From Trametopsis cervina (lineage: Eukaryota > Basidiomycota > Agaricomycetes > Polyporales > Irpicaceae): a stretch of DNA of 64,000 bases. The position numbers and the translations under genes were made by a program. Shown one piece after another: positions 45,501 through 57,923 of the stretch (position 1 is its first letter; every line of letters starts with the position of its first letter). Under the pieces are notes generated by a model. That model did not search any database. It saw only the letters and a program-made list of their open reading frames with translations, and had not been told where the DNA came from. The DNA lies in the NCBI GenBank assembly GCA_022385755.1, contig MU278353.1, forward strand, positions 643,000-706,999, read 5' to 3'.

Positions 45501-46809
45501 CTTTTGTCCCGAGTGCGATGTATTTCATAAGGGAATTGAAGTCTGTGTCTTTTTTTAACACAACAAACCCTGATCGCATTATCGGGCGAAGTGACGACAC
45601 TGATAATGAAATGCGCCCGCACCTGAAACAAGTATGTGCAGAATCATTTTTTGTCACTGATAGAGGACAAAACGTTCGATCGACGGATTCCGTTTTCTGA
45701 AGAGTGCACTAAATGATGCTGTGGTGACGCAATTCGGCAACGTCTCAGTATGTGAATATCCGGAAACATAACGGCACACGCACTGGTCATAGATACTCTA
45801 TGGGGTGCACTTTTCTCCTGGGCGGTAGTTCTGCGACGAGTGGAGCTTCCGGAACCATGGCGGTCATGTAACGTGAAGCTAAGCTCCGTTCAAGATGTTC
45901 AGCAATGCAAAAGTCGATACTGTCCGCTGAGGCGATAGCTCGGACGAGTAGGTGGGGTCAAGGAACGCCCTACGACACCCGACTATTGCCGCTTTGTCCA
46001 TCCTATGGAGCATAGCGTCTGGTTAGCGTCGTAGGAGGTGGTCACAGACCTCGTCATGGAGTGCGAGGGTGTGTTCCGAGTAATCCGGCAAAGTATAAAC
46101 TAGATAACGCTGTAAAATGATCGGTGTACAGTACGCCCAGGCATACGATGCAACCTCCACTGGGAAGCAGAAGAATGCATAACTCAAAAAGGTCATATTT
46201 GCTATGCCCGGGGGCCGTGCATTTCATGACCGACATCTCGTATAACGTGAACATGCACACCCTGGAATACTAATGAGCTGAGACCACGAGTCCGGATACA
46301 CCATGAGTTGGGCGAACGTACTGAGAAAATAGGACGTCCGGTCACGTATTAAATCACCAGCACCGCCAAAGACACTCAACTGTCTTGCAGTTTCCCCACG
46401 ATGTTTTCGCCCGCGAAGTTAAGGTTGACCGATCTCACCCTGAATTGGTCAAGAGCAACGAGGCAGCGTTCCGTGATCATGATCAGTTATTTGCCTTTGA
46501 ATTTCGAAGATAGGGGCGTGGCTATAATACAAAACGATCAGTAGCCTAAGGGGGATAAAAATTTCTTGTGTTGATTCTGGTGATTGAAACACGAATATGT
46601 GGACATCATGCCAATGTGGCCAGCGAGAAAAGGAACTCGCACCCTTGCGAAAGATTGACGTTTCTCGGGGGTTGTAAGGGTTCGCAAATGTGAAGAAGAT
46701 GTTATTGATTGGTCAATCTCTAGCACCGCAGCGTTCCATTGCAGGGATGCAGAGGTACGATAGTACAGCAGAAGAAAGACACTAGTCGCACCATTGAGTT
46801 ACGATCGCC
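42576..46809. other. 4.2 kb gene-poor stretch
   Basis: No gene I can support. The longest frame (201 codons, 43321-43926 minus) competes with protein-like frames on the other strand and has no domain. Around 45.1-46.3 kb the minus strand holds hydrophobic blocks (for example at 45290-45350 and 46100-46190) that could be remains of a multi-pass membrane protein. The final ~100 bp are the 3' flank of the methylcitrate dehydratase gene. Confidence 0.4.
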
Positions 46810-48707
46810 TTACTGTTTGACAAAAAGGTCCGTGAACTTATCGACCGGCATCTTCGAAAGGGACACCGAATCATTTACGGTGTCGAAGATCCTGTTTGCC
46901 GCCGGGTTTCATCAGGCTTAGACGAAAGGAGTGGGTCATTGGACTTACGTCTTTTGGTGTCCCTCATCAAAGTGAGGAGCGATGTGGCGCTTGAACTTTG
47001 CAAGCAGCAATGGAGTGCCTTCTGCTCGCCTGCGTTTGTGACCGACGGGGTACTCAACTTCGACCTCATCTAGAACGGTGCCGTCGTTCAATTCCACAAG
47101 GAGCGCATTAGAGATGGACCGTTTGGACGGCTGGTGATAATCGATGCTGTAGCGCTCTTCCTCGACACAGTGGATCTTGGCCCGGAGTTCATCGATACGG
47201 GGATCTGCTGCTGCTGCATCGGAATAGGAATTGGACGTTAGCTCGCCGAAGATAAGTGGGTATGCAACCATATAGTTGATGTCGTGGCTGAGAACATGCA
47301 TGAGTTCGCAGCGAACACGTAATCAGTAAACCAGAGCAAACTTACTCTCGGTCAGCGAAGTTGTCCAGCGGACCCTTCTTATTGATGATCCTCATTGCAG
47401 CCTGCTGCGTCCGAATGCGAATACTCTTGATATCATCGGACGTCTTTCCCAGGCTCTGTAACTTTGCATATATGATGTGCGCAGCTTCCACGGCAGTCTG
47501 CGCATGGAATTCCGCCGGGTACGAAATTTTGAAGAGAACATTCTCCATGATGTAGGACGTGTACGGCATAGCAAATTCAAACGGGTTGTTCTGCGGAATT
47601 GGAGGGGGAAGAAGGTGATTTAATTTAGGAAATTCCGTCACATTATGCAAATATAACAAACCTTGAAAAGCACGTCATAAAAGCCCCATGTTTTCGCACT
47701 GAGCACGGAGGGCATGCCCTTCTCGCCCTTCTTGACCAGGTAGGCCAAATTAACCGCGCGAGAGCATGCATCCCCGGCAGCCCACGACTTGCGCGAACCG
47801 GTGTTCGGAGCATGGCGATAGGTACGTAAGGACTGACCGTCAGCCCAAGCCTGAGAAATGGCATCGATAGTCTGAGTGCGATCAAGACCACTGATTCCAT
47901 CGGTCATTTTTCAGAGTTCCTATGAGCAGAATCGTACGGTGAAGACATACAGGAGCTTGGAAACAACCGCCGTACTCGCGACCTTGACAAGCACGACGTG
48001 GTCAAGACCCACTCGGTTGAATGAGTTCAGAAGGGCAAGCTGGCCTTGGATTTCGTGCGCCTTGATCATTCCCTCGAGGACGTCACGAACAGTCAGGCTT
48101 TCGCCCTTGCGAGCAAGATGGTCGGCTACGGCCAGGATGGCGCCGAGGTTATCCGAAGGGTGGCCCCATTCAGCCGCGAGCCAGCAGTCGTTGAAGTCAA
48201 GCCAACGTATCTGAGTACCGATATTGAACGCGCCTCGTACGGGGTCAAGCTGGTAATTTGTGCCGGGAACCTTGGTGCCTGTGCACACATGGTAAGCGTA
48301 TGGAGTGAAGCAATCACAACATACATACCGTTAGGAACCACTGTGCCTTCAACAACGGGACCCATCAGCCGAGCACAAGCATCAAACCTCAGGCCTTCCA
48401 AGCCGCATCCAATAGTGTCGATCAAACAGAGTCTTGCGGTTTCGAACGCAAGTTCTGAGTCAATCTTGTAGTTGTGTACATAATCGGCAATGTCTTGGAG
48501 GACCTGGTCGGGCTCTGGACGAACTGCGCTCTCTGCTGCGTGCGACATAGTGCGTGCCCCGAATTGTGACAATGACGGTTTTGCGAAAGCCGGTCGATGA
48601 ATCAACGGAGATCTAGCGATAGGAACGGCGGCGCGAGTGTAAAGACGCGTGGCAAGCGGATTTGTACGTGTAATCCGCGGTACACGCGATCTGACCGTAG
48701 ACAACAT
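46810..48707 (-). CDS. prpD/PDH1: 2-methylcitrate dehydratase, mitochondrial (PrpD family), 533 aa
   Basis: Six exons (48707-48329, 48278-47951, 47890-47662, 47590-47346, 47287-46949, 46891-46810). It converts 2-methylcitrate to 2-methyl-cis-aconitate in the methylcitrate cycle that clears toxic propionyl-CoA. The N-terminus ([14 protein letters not shown] and further Arg-rich residues) is a typical mitochondrial presequence of about 50 residues. Family landmarks include [121 protein letters not shown] and the closing [14 protein letters not shown]. The last intron (46948-46892) hides the true C-terminus. Start 48707 is chosen because the next ATG would remove the presequence. Confidence 0.95.
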
Positions 48708-49009
48708 CTGCACTTGTACTGGAGTGTGTTGCTCGTCGTTGCGTGGCACGTCGGTCACGTCGCTTGAGCAAAACCGCGTTTCGGCGGTGAAATACCCCAC
48801 ATTTGACCGGCTAAACCCGTACCCGACGATACCGGAAACGTACAACTGCACATACCACTCACGGAATTATCGGACTTCTCATTCACTTTTGAGCGGTAGA
48901 CTTGCCTGGAATTATCGCGAGAATATATGACATGCGTTGAAAATGAACACCTCGACTGAATGATACGTAACAAAGGTCTGCGATCGATCGAAGAAACCCG
49001 GGGAGGTTG

Positions 49010-50545
49010 TCAGCCTCCCCACCCAAGTTCATGCTTCGGTAAGGGTACTACAGAGACATGGTCTGCATTCTCTCCTTGCGGGTTGCCCATCCACCTCCAG
49101 CAAGGTGAACAGATGATAAAGGGACTTTCCCCCAAGCGTATGTCTCCACAGACAGCATAAACTGCCGGGGCTTTATTGCACGCCCTACATGTGTCGAGCA
49201 GAGGCGGAGTGATTTGCGTGGTAAGCGGGTAGCTTGACAGAGGTGGGTCGGAGGAATGATGAAGTCTAGTGAAAAGGTTATCATGCATCAAAGGTACATT
49301 GCGGAGTGACTACGAACCTCAGCTGTTCGAAGATGACGAAATGCTCGCAATCCCCGGCATGGAGTAACCAATACGGTTTATTCAGGCAAAATTGGAGAGT
49401 CGTGAAGGAAATATCGTGCATAGCACACCCTTTATTCAAGGTCGGTCTGTTTTTGGCAGGTAATTTCTTGACATATTCCAAGAGTTTCCTGTAGAGGAGT
49501 TAGTGTCCTTCGTTTACAACCCAGGATACAATTTAGCGAGACCTACTCACTCCGAATAGTCTTGTTCTGATTGACCGTCACCGTAAATTACGTCCTCGAC
49601 ACAAACAACGGACCCCGTGCTTTCAGGTAGCTGTGAGTCCCTCCAGCGAGAGATACCGTCTTCATCTTCGTGCTCTTCAGGCATTTCATGAGAGGAGCAT
49701 GGAATGGTATCGACCAAATCCCCTAAAGATTGAGAGCATAACAACACATGCTGCGATGTACGAGTAAGCAGCCGGTGACCCCAGTGCAGCGAACTGTATG
49801 CAGTCACAAACAACAGCGCTTGATGTGGGCCCTCTGGCCCCGGTACGAATGACAGCGATTTCTGGTGCAAAGTATGAGCACAGCACAAAACATCGCGGCT
49901 AGGATAGTACCGTTTCGAATAGGGTATTATGATCTGAGTTCTTTGGTGGGCGTATAAATAGAGCCGCTTGCAGGGTCAATCTGGTTGGGACATAAGTTAT
50001 ATACAGGGGCAGCTTTACGGTGTTAACTCACGGCCAGCACTGCAGCTGAATACTATCCAAGCTGTTTTGCAATACACGGACGTTCGGATGTTCTTCCGAG
50101 GGGTCTGGCAAAGTAGCTCGCTTGCGCTTCTTTTTGGTAGAAGTGTCCGCACTTTCTTGCACTGACTGAATAAACACCTGATGCGTTTGCATAGTGTGGC
50201 CCATCAGCCTCGGACTGCGTATGACATCGTGTAATTGATCCTGAAATTCTGCGACACTGGGTATAGTCAGTACAACTCGCAAGAAAAAACACCAGCGAGC
50301 GTAAAGATATATGGCCTAAGAATATGGACTAAGAACATACAGAAGAAAACGTACCTACATTCGGCTTCAATTTCCTTCCGGCGTTCGTCCGTCAACGCGT
50401 TCCAACCGGCCACAGCGATTTCTGGCACAGAAGGGGGACTAGTCTTGCGCAAATCGTCCGTCGAGTTGAGAAAAGAAGTGACATCCACCAATTCTGAGGG
50501 TGGGCCAAAATACGACTCATAGCTTTGACCTTGTCTTATGTTCAT
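49010..50545 (-). CDS. SNAPC3: snRNA-activating protein complex subunit 3 (SNAP50-like), 410 aa
   Basis: Exons 50545-50355, 50256-50032, 49940-49551, 49488-49318 and 49265-49010. The subunit binds the proximal sequence element of small nuclear RNA genes and recruits RNA polymerases II and III. The N-terminal half is variable, with a Lys/Arg patch (KKKRKR) near residue 110. The C-terminal half carries the SNAP50 signature: HDISFTTLQFCLNKPYWLLH, then GDCEHFVIFEQLRL, a CRAC-x-x-x-PAVYAV zinc-finger start, GDIRLGESPF and CSPCWRWMG, giving paired cysteines for metal binding. An acidic stretch (HEMPEEHEDEDG) links the two. All phases close only with the acceptors given. It is divergent from the taspase gene 122 bp away. 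Confidence 0.9.
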
Positions 50546-50667
50546 GACTGTGGTGCTTCAAAAGGTGTATAGTGACGGCATGGTGGTCGCGGTCATCCGA
50601 GCTCTCCAGCGCTAAGATCGAATACATGTTGCTACACACCTCCGTCGTTGCAGTAGCAAGTCGGGAC
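50546..50667. promoter_or_regulatory. short bidirectional promoter (SNAPC3 / taspase)
   Basis: Only 122 bp separates the two start codons (50545 minus, 50668 plus; 80 bp if the taspase starts at 50626). Both genes must therefore share control DNA. I see no TATA box. Confidence 0.5.
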
Positions 50668-52329
50668 ATGCACATTCAACCAGATTTTAAGCTAATTGCC
50701 GTCCATGGAGGGGCAGGTTTTCACAGCACAGCCAAAATCTCGGAAGATGAAATAAAACGATGTCTCAAGCTGTGTGGCAGGCCTTCATGACATACGCTGA
50801 ACTTCGCTGAAAGTTCTACTCCAGTGCCTGCAAACAGTCCCTCGCGAATCTGGAGAATGGATGTACAGGTCTAGATGCTGTTGAAACGTCTATTGCAATC
50901 ATGGAGGATGATCCTTGCTTGAACGCAGGTGCTTTTGTATTCACTGCTTGTTACGTGCATATGATTCTCATCAGCCTTGCGCTCTCAACCAGGGTACGGA
51001 TCCAACCTCACGTTTGAAGGCAGCGTAGAATGCGACGCGTCCATAATGGATGGTCGTACTGGAGACTTCGGAGCTACAGGTGCACTCTCTGGTGGGTCGC
51101 GAATGCCACTCGCTAGGCGTGCCACCTTTAACTCTGCGTCGAGGTGTAAAGCATCCAATATCTGCCGCAGTAGCTGTTCTGAGATATTCTCGCCAACCCG
51201 ATCCGCTTGGAAGGATACGGCCTATGTGACTATTTTGGCTTGATGCGCAAAAAATGTCCTGCTGACGTATTTACCAGAATGTTAGTGTCTAACGGTGCGA
51301 AGGCGTTTGCGAGGGCACAAAATATCGCGCGTATACCAGACGAAGATATGATCACTCCTCGTGCCAGAGACGAGTGGCTGAAGTGGCTGGAGCGCTACAA
51401 TTCAGCAAGCACTGAGCCGTCTGCCTCTCCGATCATTATACCTGCATTGAGGGAAAGACAGGATACGGTCGGTGCTATTGCATGGGACGCATCTGGTTCA
51501 TTGGCCGCCGGTGTCTCAAGGTGAGAGGATACACTCAAGTATTGTATACCATTAGAGCGTACTGATCGACGAAGCGGCGGGCTGCTGCTGAAACCCGCTG
51601 GACGGATAGGAGAAGTACGCAGGCTGCTTGCTTGTCATACAACGCCAGGGCTTACGGCATCGACAGGCAGCTATCTTCGGTGCTGGATGCTGGGCGCAGC
51701 AAAGTAGTGAGTCGGGTACGGAACGAGGCGTGGCGTGTAGTTTATCAGGTTAGTGAGAAACGATCAGGCCCATGCAGAGGTGATGAGTACTGAGGACCGT
51801 AGGCTCTGGAGAATATATCACTAGGATGATGCTAGCGAAAAGTATAGGTGAAGCTGTCATGCAGAACCCTGATGAGGACATCCATGGTATTCTGCACTCT
51901 ACGCTGACAAACTTCTACGGTGAGCTGATGTTGTTTCGTACCTGGGGTAAGATATTTGCGAATACTCTTTGTAGAAATGTGTCGTCATCGTGGCGAAACA
52001 GAGCCCAGCGCGGGAATTATCCTTTTAGTGCAAGAGGTGGATGATGATCATGTACAGCACCGTGAGTTGTTACAGTTGTATAGTCAAATGCACATCCCCT
52101 CTGATCAATAACCTCCACGAAGCTCGTCTATGGTGTGCCTTCACTACGGAGAGCATGTCTATAGCGTACGCTTCCACGTTACAGCCGAAGCCCAAGGTGC
52201 GGAACACCCGCTTGTGTTGAGGCCATGCTGATAACCGTACGACAGGCTCTGATACTCCGCCGAGATTCGAATCCTTTTCAGGGAGATACTCCTTCTATAT
52301 ATATCAGTGCTCTCTCCATGGCTGGCTAG
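50668..52329 (+). CDS. TASP1: taspase-like threonine aspartase (asparaginase-2 family), 371 aa
   Basis: Eleven small exons (50668-50771, 50825-50928, 50993-51091, 51144-51225, 51278-51520, 51575-51614, 51667-51748, 51803-51919, 51975-52061, 52123-52196, 52246-52329). It is an Ntn hydrolase made as one chain that cuts itself before a threonine. The sequence shows LIAVHGGAGFH at the N-terminus, ACKQSLANLENG, MEDDPCLNAGYGSNLTFEG, ECDASIMDGRTGDFGA, then QDTVGAIAWD, where Thr ~193 is the predicted cleavage point and nucleophile. SSGGLLLKPAGRIGEAAIFG and GVACSLSGSGEYITR follow. The C-terminus has WCAFTTESMSIAYA. In animals taspase cleaves MLL and TFIIA; the fungal substrate is unknown. An in-frame ATG at 50626 would add 14 residues. 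Confidence 0.92.
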
Positions 52330-52376
52330 GATAGCTTGTCACAACATTGGAAACATGCGAAGAAACCAACGACCTT

Positions 52377-53787
52377 TCATCTCGGTGCCGATGGAGCAAC
52401 GTTCCTTGCAACTGGAAGGGTGTTCCCGTTGCCATTTGATATCGCGCGGGGCGTCCCGCCTGGCGCAATAGAAGTTGACCTCGGAAGCGAACCAGGAGTG
52501 CCGGGACGCGAAGCTGTGGGCGTCGTCTTTGGTTTCACTGCGTTCAATCGCTGAAGAGTCTTCATGGGGAATTTTGTCCTGCGTCATAATCTTCAGAGGA
52601 ATGGAACTTAATATGATCGCTGTATTGTACATACCTGCAGGTTGAGCACACTGGAACGGGTGAGCAGAATACTACAGACACAATACGCAGTGGTCAGCAA
52701 TGAACGACGCCGGTGACTCGTGAACGCACTTGATAGACACACAGAGCAAACGAAGCCAATGTCCACAATGTCCTTATGACAAAAACAAGCGGCTCTGAAG
52801 TCAACCTTGTCTTGGGTGGGAACTGAAATGAGTTGACGAATTCCAGGTGGCGGGAGGAAGGACATCTAGAATTCAGGTTGAGAATGCTCGGACACTACAT
52901 TCCGGCCTGAACTACCTACCATAAGAAATTGCAAAAGTGCGTCAGGTCTCTCGACATTGATGTAGGAGCCCCCGGTCAGATGCGCAGCTTGCTGCAGAAA
53001 GACGCTATCCGTGCCATACAATTTGCACACGTCTATGGTTACTTTCTGTTGTTCGTCAGTACGGATAATACCATCAGCGGCAAATTAACTCACCAGCTTC
53101 TGTGCGGAGAATATAGAGTTCATGATAGAGATGTATGAAGATGACTGGTCCGGAGACACCGAGATAATAAGTATGCGAGGGTCTGGTAACCCGATGATCC
53201 CCTCAGTACGCGCACTAGCAACATTGGTAACGCGATTTATGTCTGAAAAATATTCAGCTCGAAACGAATGAGTATATTGGAGGAAGCACGCACAGCACAA
53301 CGATTTTGTGAGAGCACCGACAAAATCTATCGGCGCTGCAAGTCAAGTGAGTCAGACAATCGCACACAAATGCCGTACATACGACCCACCTTCTTGCTCA
53401 GGCTCCCCGAGGGCGTTCACCTGCTGTAGGATTGACTGCATTACGGTCGAGTCCAGTATCTTGAAAGGTCTGTAAGTATTAGAATCTGGCACAATTGCTT
53501 GCTCATCCGTCGGCATCGTCGTGGAGTACAGCATCACGCTATACAGGGTCATCTGTCATAAAGTCTGTCTTGACGTAGGAAGGCATACTATACCTTTTTC
53601 CTGGAAGCGCGCCAAACACAGCCAGGCTGTTCTCATCCTTGCACGCCATGTGGGCGTTGAGAAATGCCAGCATCTGCGAAAGGAACGTAGACAGAGGAAG
53701 CGATGGTTTGTTGCTCGGTAGACCGGATAGGTGCCATTGCGTGGGAGATAAGTCAAGGATGACACTCAAGTGTGAGGCTTTGTCCAT
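52377..53787 (-). CDS. TFB4: TFIIH core subunit Tfb4 (p34), 344 aa
   Basis: Eight exons (53787-53594, 53538-53390, 53335-53294, 53242-53094, 53045-52920, 52865-52730, 52671-52635, 52578-52377). Tfb4 partners with Ssl1/p44 in the TFIIH core for transcription initiation and nucleotide-excision repair. A von Willebrand A-like fold is shown by LSVILDLSPTQWHLSG, PLSTFLSQMLAFLNAHMA, LAVFGALPGKSVMLYS, ALTKSLCYINRV, RILIISVSPDQSSSYISIMN, VTIDVCKLYGTDSVFLQQAA and HLTGGSYINV. A C4-type zinc finger follows (CFCHKDI.DIGFVCSVCLS, then FCSPVPVCSTC). The last ~50 residues are a Thr/Pro/Ser/Gly-rich tail. It ends 47 bp from the convergent taspase gene. Confidence 0.95.
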
Positions 53788-54064
53788 AGTGGCTTATAGG
53801 CAAGGAAAGGCGGTCAGTGACCTGGTGACCCTCGGGCTTTTATCTACGTTGAATTCATATACAGTGAGTTCGGATAATGTCAGGATCGTCCTAACTTAGC
53901 ACGTACTGGAAGCTGTCCTAGCTGAACTTGAGATGATTACATGGGCATGCTCGTCTGAGCTTGAAAGCGATGACAGGCCAAACATCGACAAATAACGCGT
54001 CCTTCGCGCTCACAATAGGCGCGATCGCGTCGTGAGTGGGCAACCTCACTTCTCGCGACGAGCA
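53788..54064. promoter_or_regulatory. bidirectional promoter (Tfb4 / RNase H2B)
   Basis: 277 bp between divergent start codons at 53787 and 54065. CGCGATCGCGTCGTGAG-like GC-rich palindromic DNA (GGCGCGATCGCG at about 54018-54029) lies on the RNase H2B side. No TATA box seen. Confidence 0.45.
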
Positions 54065-55460
54065 ATGGCGACGCACGTCGGTATTCTGCCAAACGGTACG
54101 CCCTTTTATGTGCTTTCCTCTCGCAAGAGCACTAACAGCGCACACACAGATGTTCTGGACACCCTGTTATCTCAACTTGAGGACTCTGACAGTGCCCAAC
54201 AGCAAAGGAACCTACGATTCCTAAGGTTACCCCATCCGCGCACAGGTACTCGCTCGACAGGAGCTGATATTTGCCATGCGCTGGGCTGATCCGCGTTATT
54301 AACAGGCGTTCCGTCCCTTTTTCTGCCTTATGAGCTGCGCGACGCGAAGCAGACATCTATACTTGAGGTGCAGATGATCGCACCTCCAAACCAGCGATCA
54401 TGGTTTCTATCAGAGGGACAAGTCTTGGAAAGTCTGTATGTCTCTGAGCTCCTCTCCTTCTAATACTGAACAGGCTTTAGACGGAAACCTCCTCATGATG
54501 ACCCCAATTGACCCCGCCTTTCTACTAATACCTCTCCTTCAGACCACCATACCAGTACGTCTCCCCGTCCGCCGTCTTCTCAGATCGTTCTCATGAAAGC
54601 TTCTTAACTCCAGCTGAACGGAGGCACAGCGACTTTTCGTCCCCTAGACGATGTTATTGACTTGGCAGTCGAAAAAATGACATTGTCACCACCATACCCA
54701 CCGGACCCGAAGGACCCTACCACACGTATATCTCAAAAAGATATTAGAACATTTCTGTCCTTGGACTGCGCGCATAGCGCTATGAAGCGTGTATGCGAAG
54801 TGAAAGGTAATGAGTTCCACTTTTGTGCCTACTCAATCGCTAACCAACGAATCCAAATGCAGAAATAACGTCAGAAATTACCGTATATCGTTACTCGGTG
54901 GAGAAAGTCATTTCCTACTTGAAAATCAAAGTGGATAGACTCAACAACCCAGAGTTGTTTGAAACTTCCCGTACTCTCGTACGCACTCTAGCAAAGGATG
55001 GTCTCATGGAAGACGGAAAGGAACAATTACTTGAAGGTGTGCTCCCTAGAATTCACACGTGATAGCATTGCCTGATTATTACACAAGCGGGGAGATTGAA
55101 GTCCGCTTGTGACCTTGTGTGTCAGTATGCACCCACAACGATCCGAAGCGCATTACTGGCCGCCTACGAGTGAGCTCGAGATAATCTGCCCACCTTTCTA
55201 TTCTCACTTACAAAACACTGCATCTCAGTTTTGCAAGCTTTGACCTATATATGAAATCTCTCCAGGATGAGGCCGCATCGCTTGCTGCAGCCGAGATGAG
55301 CAAGGCCGAAGCCAAAGAAAGCAAGGGCGCTAAAGGAGACAAGAGCGGTGACAAGAAGCGGAAGGGACCCGCGAAAGGATCGGTTGGAGTGGAGAAGTTG
55401 AAGAAGGCAAACACGAGGGGTATGGCCAAGCTTTCTACTTTTTTCCAGGCGAAGAGCTAG
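54065..55460 (+). CDS. RNASEH2B: ribonuclease H2 subunit B, 335 aa
   Basis: Exons 54065-54095, 54150-54245, 54306-54431, 54481-54554, 54614-54806, 54863-55036, 55088-55169 and 55229-55460. It is a structural subunit of RNase H2, which removes ribonucleotides from DNA. Landmarks are MATHVGILPNDVLD, RFLRLPHPRTG, WFLSEGQVLENGNLLM, TPIDPAFLLIPLL, FRPLDDVIDLA, ITVYRYSVEKVISYLK and ALLAAYEFASFDLY. A Lys-rich C-terminal tail ends in a PCNA-interacting box (MAKLSTFF, about residues 324-331) four residues from the stop, as in the human protein. The exon 6/7 junction has an alternative (GAAGGT|GTGCTC joined to TCCGCT) that would drop several residues; I prefer the version giving LEAGRLKSACD. Confidence 0.93.
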
Positions 55461-55837
55461 ACGATCTTCTGCTTTCTTGGTTGAGTCTGTTTCTGGTACG
55501 CCGCAATAATTTATATTTGCATTGTGGCTGTAGTAATCGTAATTAGTTGTGCGACGGCTTTCGCCTTGTAGGGTTTAGCAGATGATGGTTGCAATCCTAA
55601 ATGGATAGCTGACATGATACAAGTAACAGGGGACTGCAGTTTTTGCTAACCACTAGTAGCTGAAGTCGGCGCTGTTGAGTTGATGACTTTTGGTGAGGTA
55701 GACACGAAAAAGGGAAGTGAAAACGTTGGTCATCAATTGATGAGTCTCCAACTGAATAGGTGCACTGGTATATACAAGACGTGTTTCTGCCCGCTCTGTC
55801 GGGGGGTGACCCTCCCGGTAGAATGGATCCCTTATAC
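55461..55837. other. convergent spacer
   Basis: 3' flanks of RNase H2B (plus) and SDR1 (minus). AATAATTTATATTTGCATTG near 55505-55523 is a plausible 3'-end signal. No gene. Confidence 0.5.
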
Positions 55838-57178
55838 TCAAGGATGCGCAAGGTACTTCTCTACATTTGCCTGTACAAGAGGGTTGATCTTCGACAAGAT
55901 CCGAATTGTCTCGTGCTGGGAAGCAGGAATCAATCCCACTGGTAAGTTCTCTATGCTCAAAACCGTCAACCTTCCAAGTTAAGCACTTACCCAAACATTC
56001 TCCTGAACCTCCAACCCCTCCCTGCTAATGACAAAATCACTCGGCTCCCATGTCTGCCCTGTAGACACATATGCCCCTCTCATAGTCTGTCCGACGTGCG
56101 GTCCATCCTTCCCGTCTGGACCCAGGGCAGCCCAGATGATCTGCCGTGCGCCCTGCTCTGCTGTTCGCGCCATCAGCATCTCAGCTATCTTGTCTCCAAT
56201 ACGCATAGTAAGGGGGAGGTTGCGACGTATATTGGAAACACAGAAGCCGGGATTGACGGCCGTAGCAATGATAGGTGAGTGGCTACCGAGATGCTGTGCG
56301 AAAGCGCGAGTGAAGAAGATGTTGAAGACTCTATTTTTTATAAAAAGAACATCAAGAGTAAGCGTGCTTCTGTTATAGATATGTGAAGCATGAAGACTGG
56401 TACTGACGTTTAGTTTGTGAATAGCGGTTCGTCATTGTTCCGTTGCCGGAAGAACATTCAGCATCGCTGAGTGTGGCTAGTATGCCTTCCGGCGCAGATA
56501 ACAACTTCTCGTCGATCTGCGCACGGCTGTACATCGAGCTCGTTACAACCACCAGCCGGGAATATGATTCGTGCTGCTCTGCAGCGCGTGCAAGATTCGG
56601 AAGGAGCAAAAACGACAACAGAGCCGTCGAGAGATGGTTGATCTGGAGACTTAGAGAGTCGTAGCATTTTGGTGCGCGCTTTAGAGCTTAGCATGAGGCA
56701 GAGTGCTGTGACATACGATTGTTCCCAGCCATCCTTGCTGACTTGGTATTCTACAAGCCGCACCCCGGCATTGGCCACGACAATGTCGAGTGGGACATCC
56801 TCAAGTCCTTTGGCAAAGGCAATGACTGTTTGAAAGTCGCTCAAATCGACTACGCGGACTTCAGGCAAAAATCCTGTTTCCTTCTGAATCACTGATACGC
56901 GACCGAATCAGCTCCGACCGCGAAGGAAATTCAAAGACGGTAATAGGTACGAGACACTTACGCGCGGCGGCATCCCTCCCTTTCTCCTCACTTCTGCATG
57001 CCATCACGATCCGTGTTGGAGGCTTCGGTATCCGCGCGAAGTGCAGGGCGGTCTCGAATCCAATGCCGCTATTTGCACCAGTGATGAGCACGGACTTGCC
57101 CCGCAGGTCCGCGGTTAGAGGTGGTGGGGGGAACGCGAATTGCTGGGAGAGGCCAGAGGCAACGGTGGTTTTCCCCAT
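55838..57178 (-). CDS. short-chain dehydrogenase 1 (retinol-dehydrogenase-like), 349 aa
   Basis: Exons 57178-56962, 56891-56717, 56649-56408, 56328-55991 and 55915-55838, the same architecture as SDR2 and SDR3. The Rossmann motif TGANSGIG (residues ~35-42), the DLSDF strand end, VANAG (the NNAG-like motif), VVVTSS with the catalytic Ser, and YSQTK (Tyr-x-x-x-Lys) are all present. VNPGFC marks the loop after the active site. The C-terminus is cytosolic-looking with no membrane anchor. It is probably an NADP-dependent alcohol/ketone oxidoreductase of unknown substrate. It is the most diverged of the three, with a Pro-rich N-terminus and a distinct C-terminus. Confidence 0.92.
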
Positions 57179-57923
57179 TGCAAGTGTTCTGCAAAGACTA
57201 CGGTTGCCGGCTAGGAGTAGGGGAATATTGCGATGCCTCTGTTCAAACGGCAATCAAGGCTTACTGTCCTATATGTTTTACATATGGCGCGCACTTGCCA
57301 TTCCATGCCACCGAGACTGGTCAAGTATATCCTGGTCGGCATATGCTGCGTGACGTGCCCGTTCGGCACCAAGGGTCCGAGGTGATTCGGATAACGGTGA
57401 ACGCACCAAGCAATCTAGTGGTAGCTGTGCCTTGATACTAAGAAGCATTCCTGTACACAGCGCATGATCTAGCTTTTTGACCATCGACATGGTGCTGAAG
57501 AGTAATGGCCGGCCGAGAACGTTACTACAGCGGTTCATCGACAAGATCGGGGCTGTTCACGCATCCACAGACGCCAGTCGCAATGAACGGCTTGTCTCCT
57601 GCCACCACTACTGCCAGTACCACCTCTTGATATTCGCACATATGAATCAGTCTGACCACTCTACTGCTCACCACCCCCACCGAACGATCTATGTGACTCA
57701 TACACAGTTCCGCAGGCACTACTAGCACACCCGCAGATCTTCTACTTTATCAAGTCGCCGTGCCTGAACGGCAGTACACTGTATTGCCTCTGCCGTCTCG
57801 ACATGCCTTTGATTAGCTCTCCAACGGACGATCAGTATATGTCATCCAGGCCGCGTTAAATAGCCCCCTTCGTCCCCATCCGAGCGACCCCAGGCTCTTC
57901 TCATCGACGTTGTGCCCGCGCGG
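57179..57923. promoter_or_regulatory. divergent promoter region
   Basis: 745 bp between SDR1 (minus) and the unknown gene at 57924 (plus). No gene of its own is apparent; short frames overlap on both strands. Confidence 0.4.

Noticed and set aside
45133..46260. Hydrophobic minus-strand frames suggesting a seven-helix membrane protein
   Set aside because: The blocks could not be joined by phased introns and no family signature was found. At most a decayed gene.
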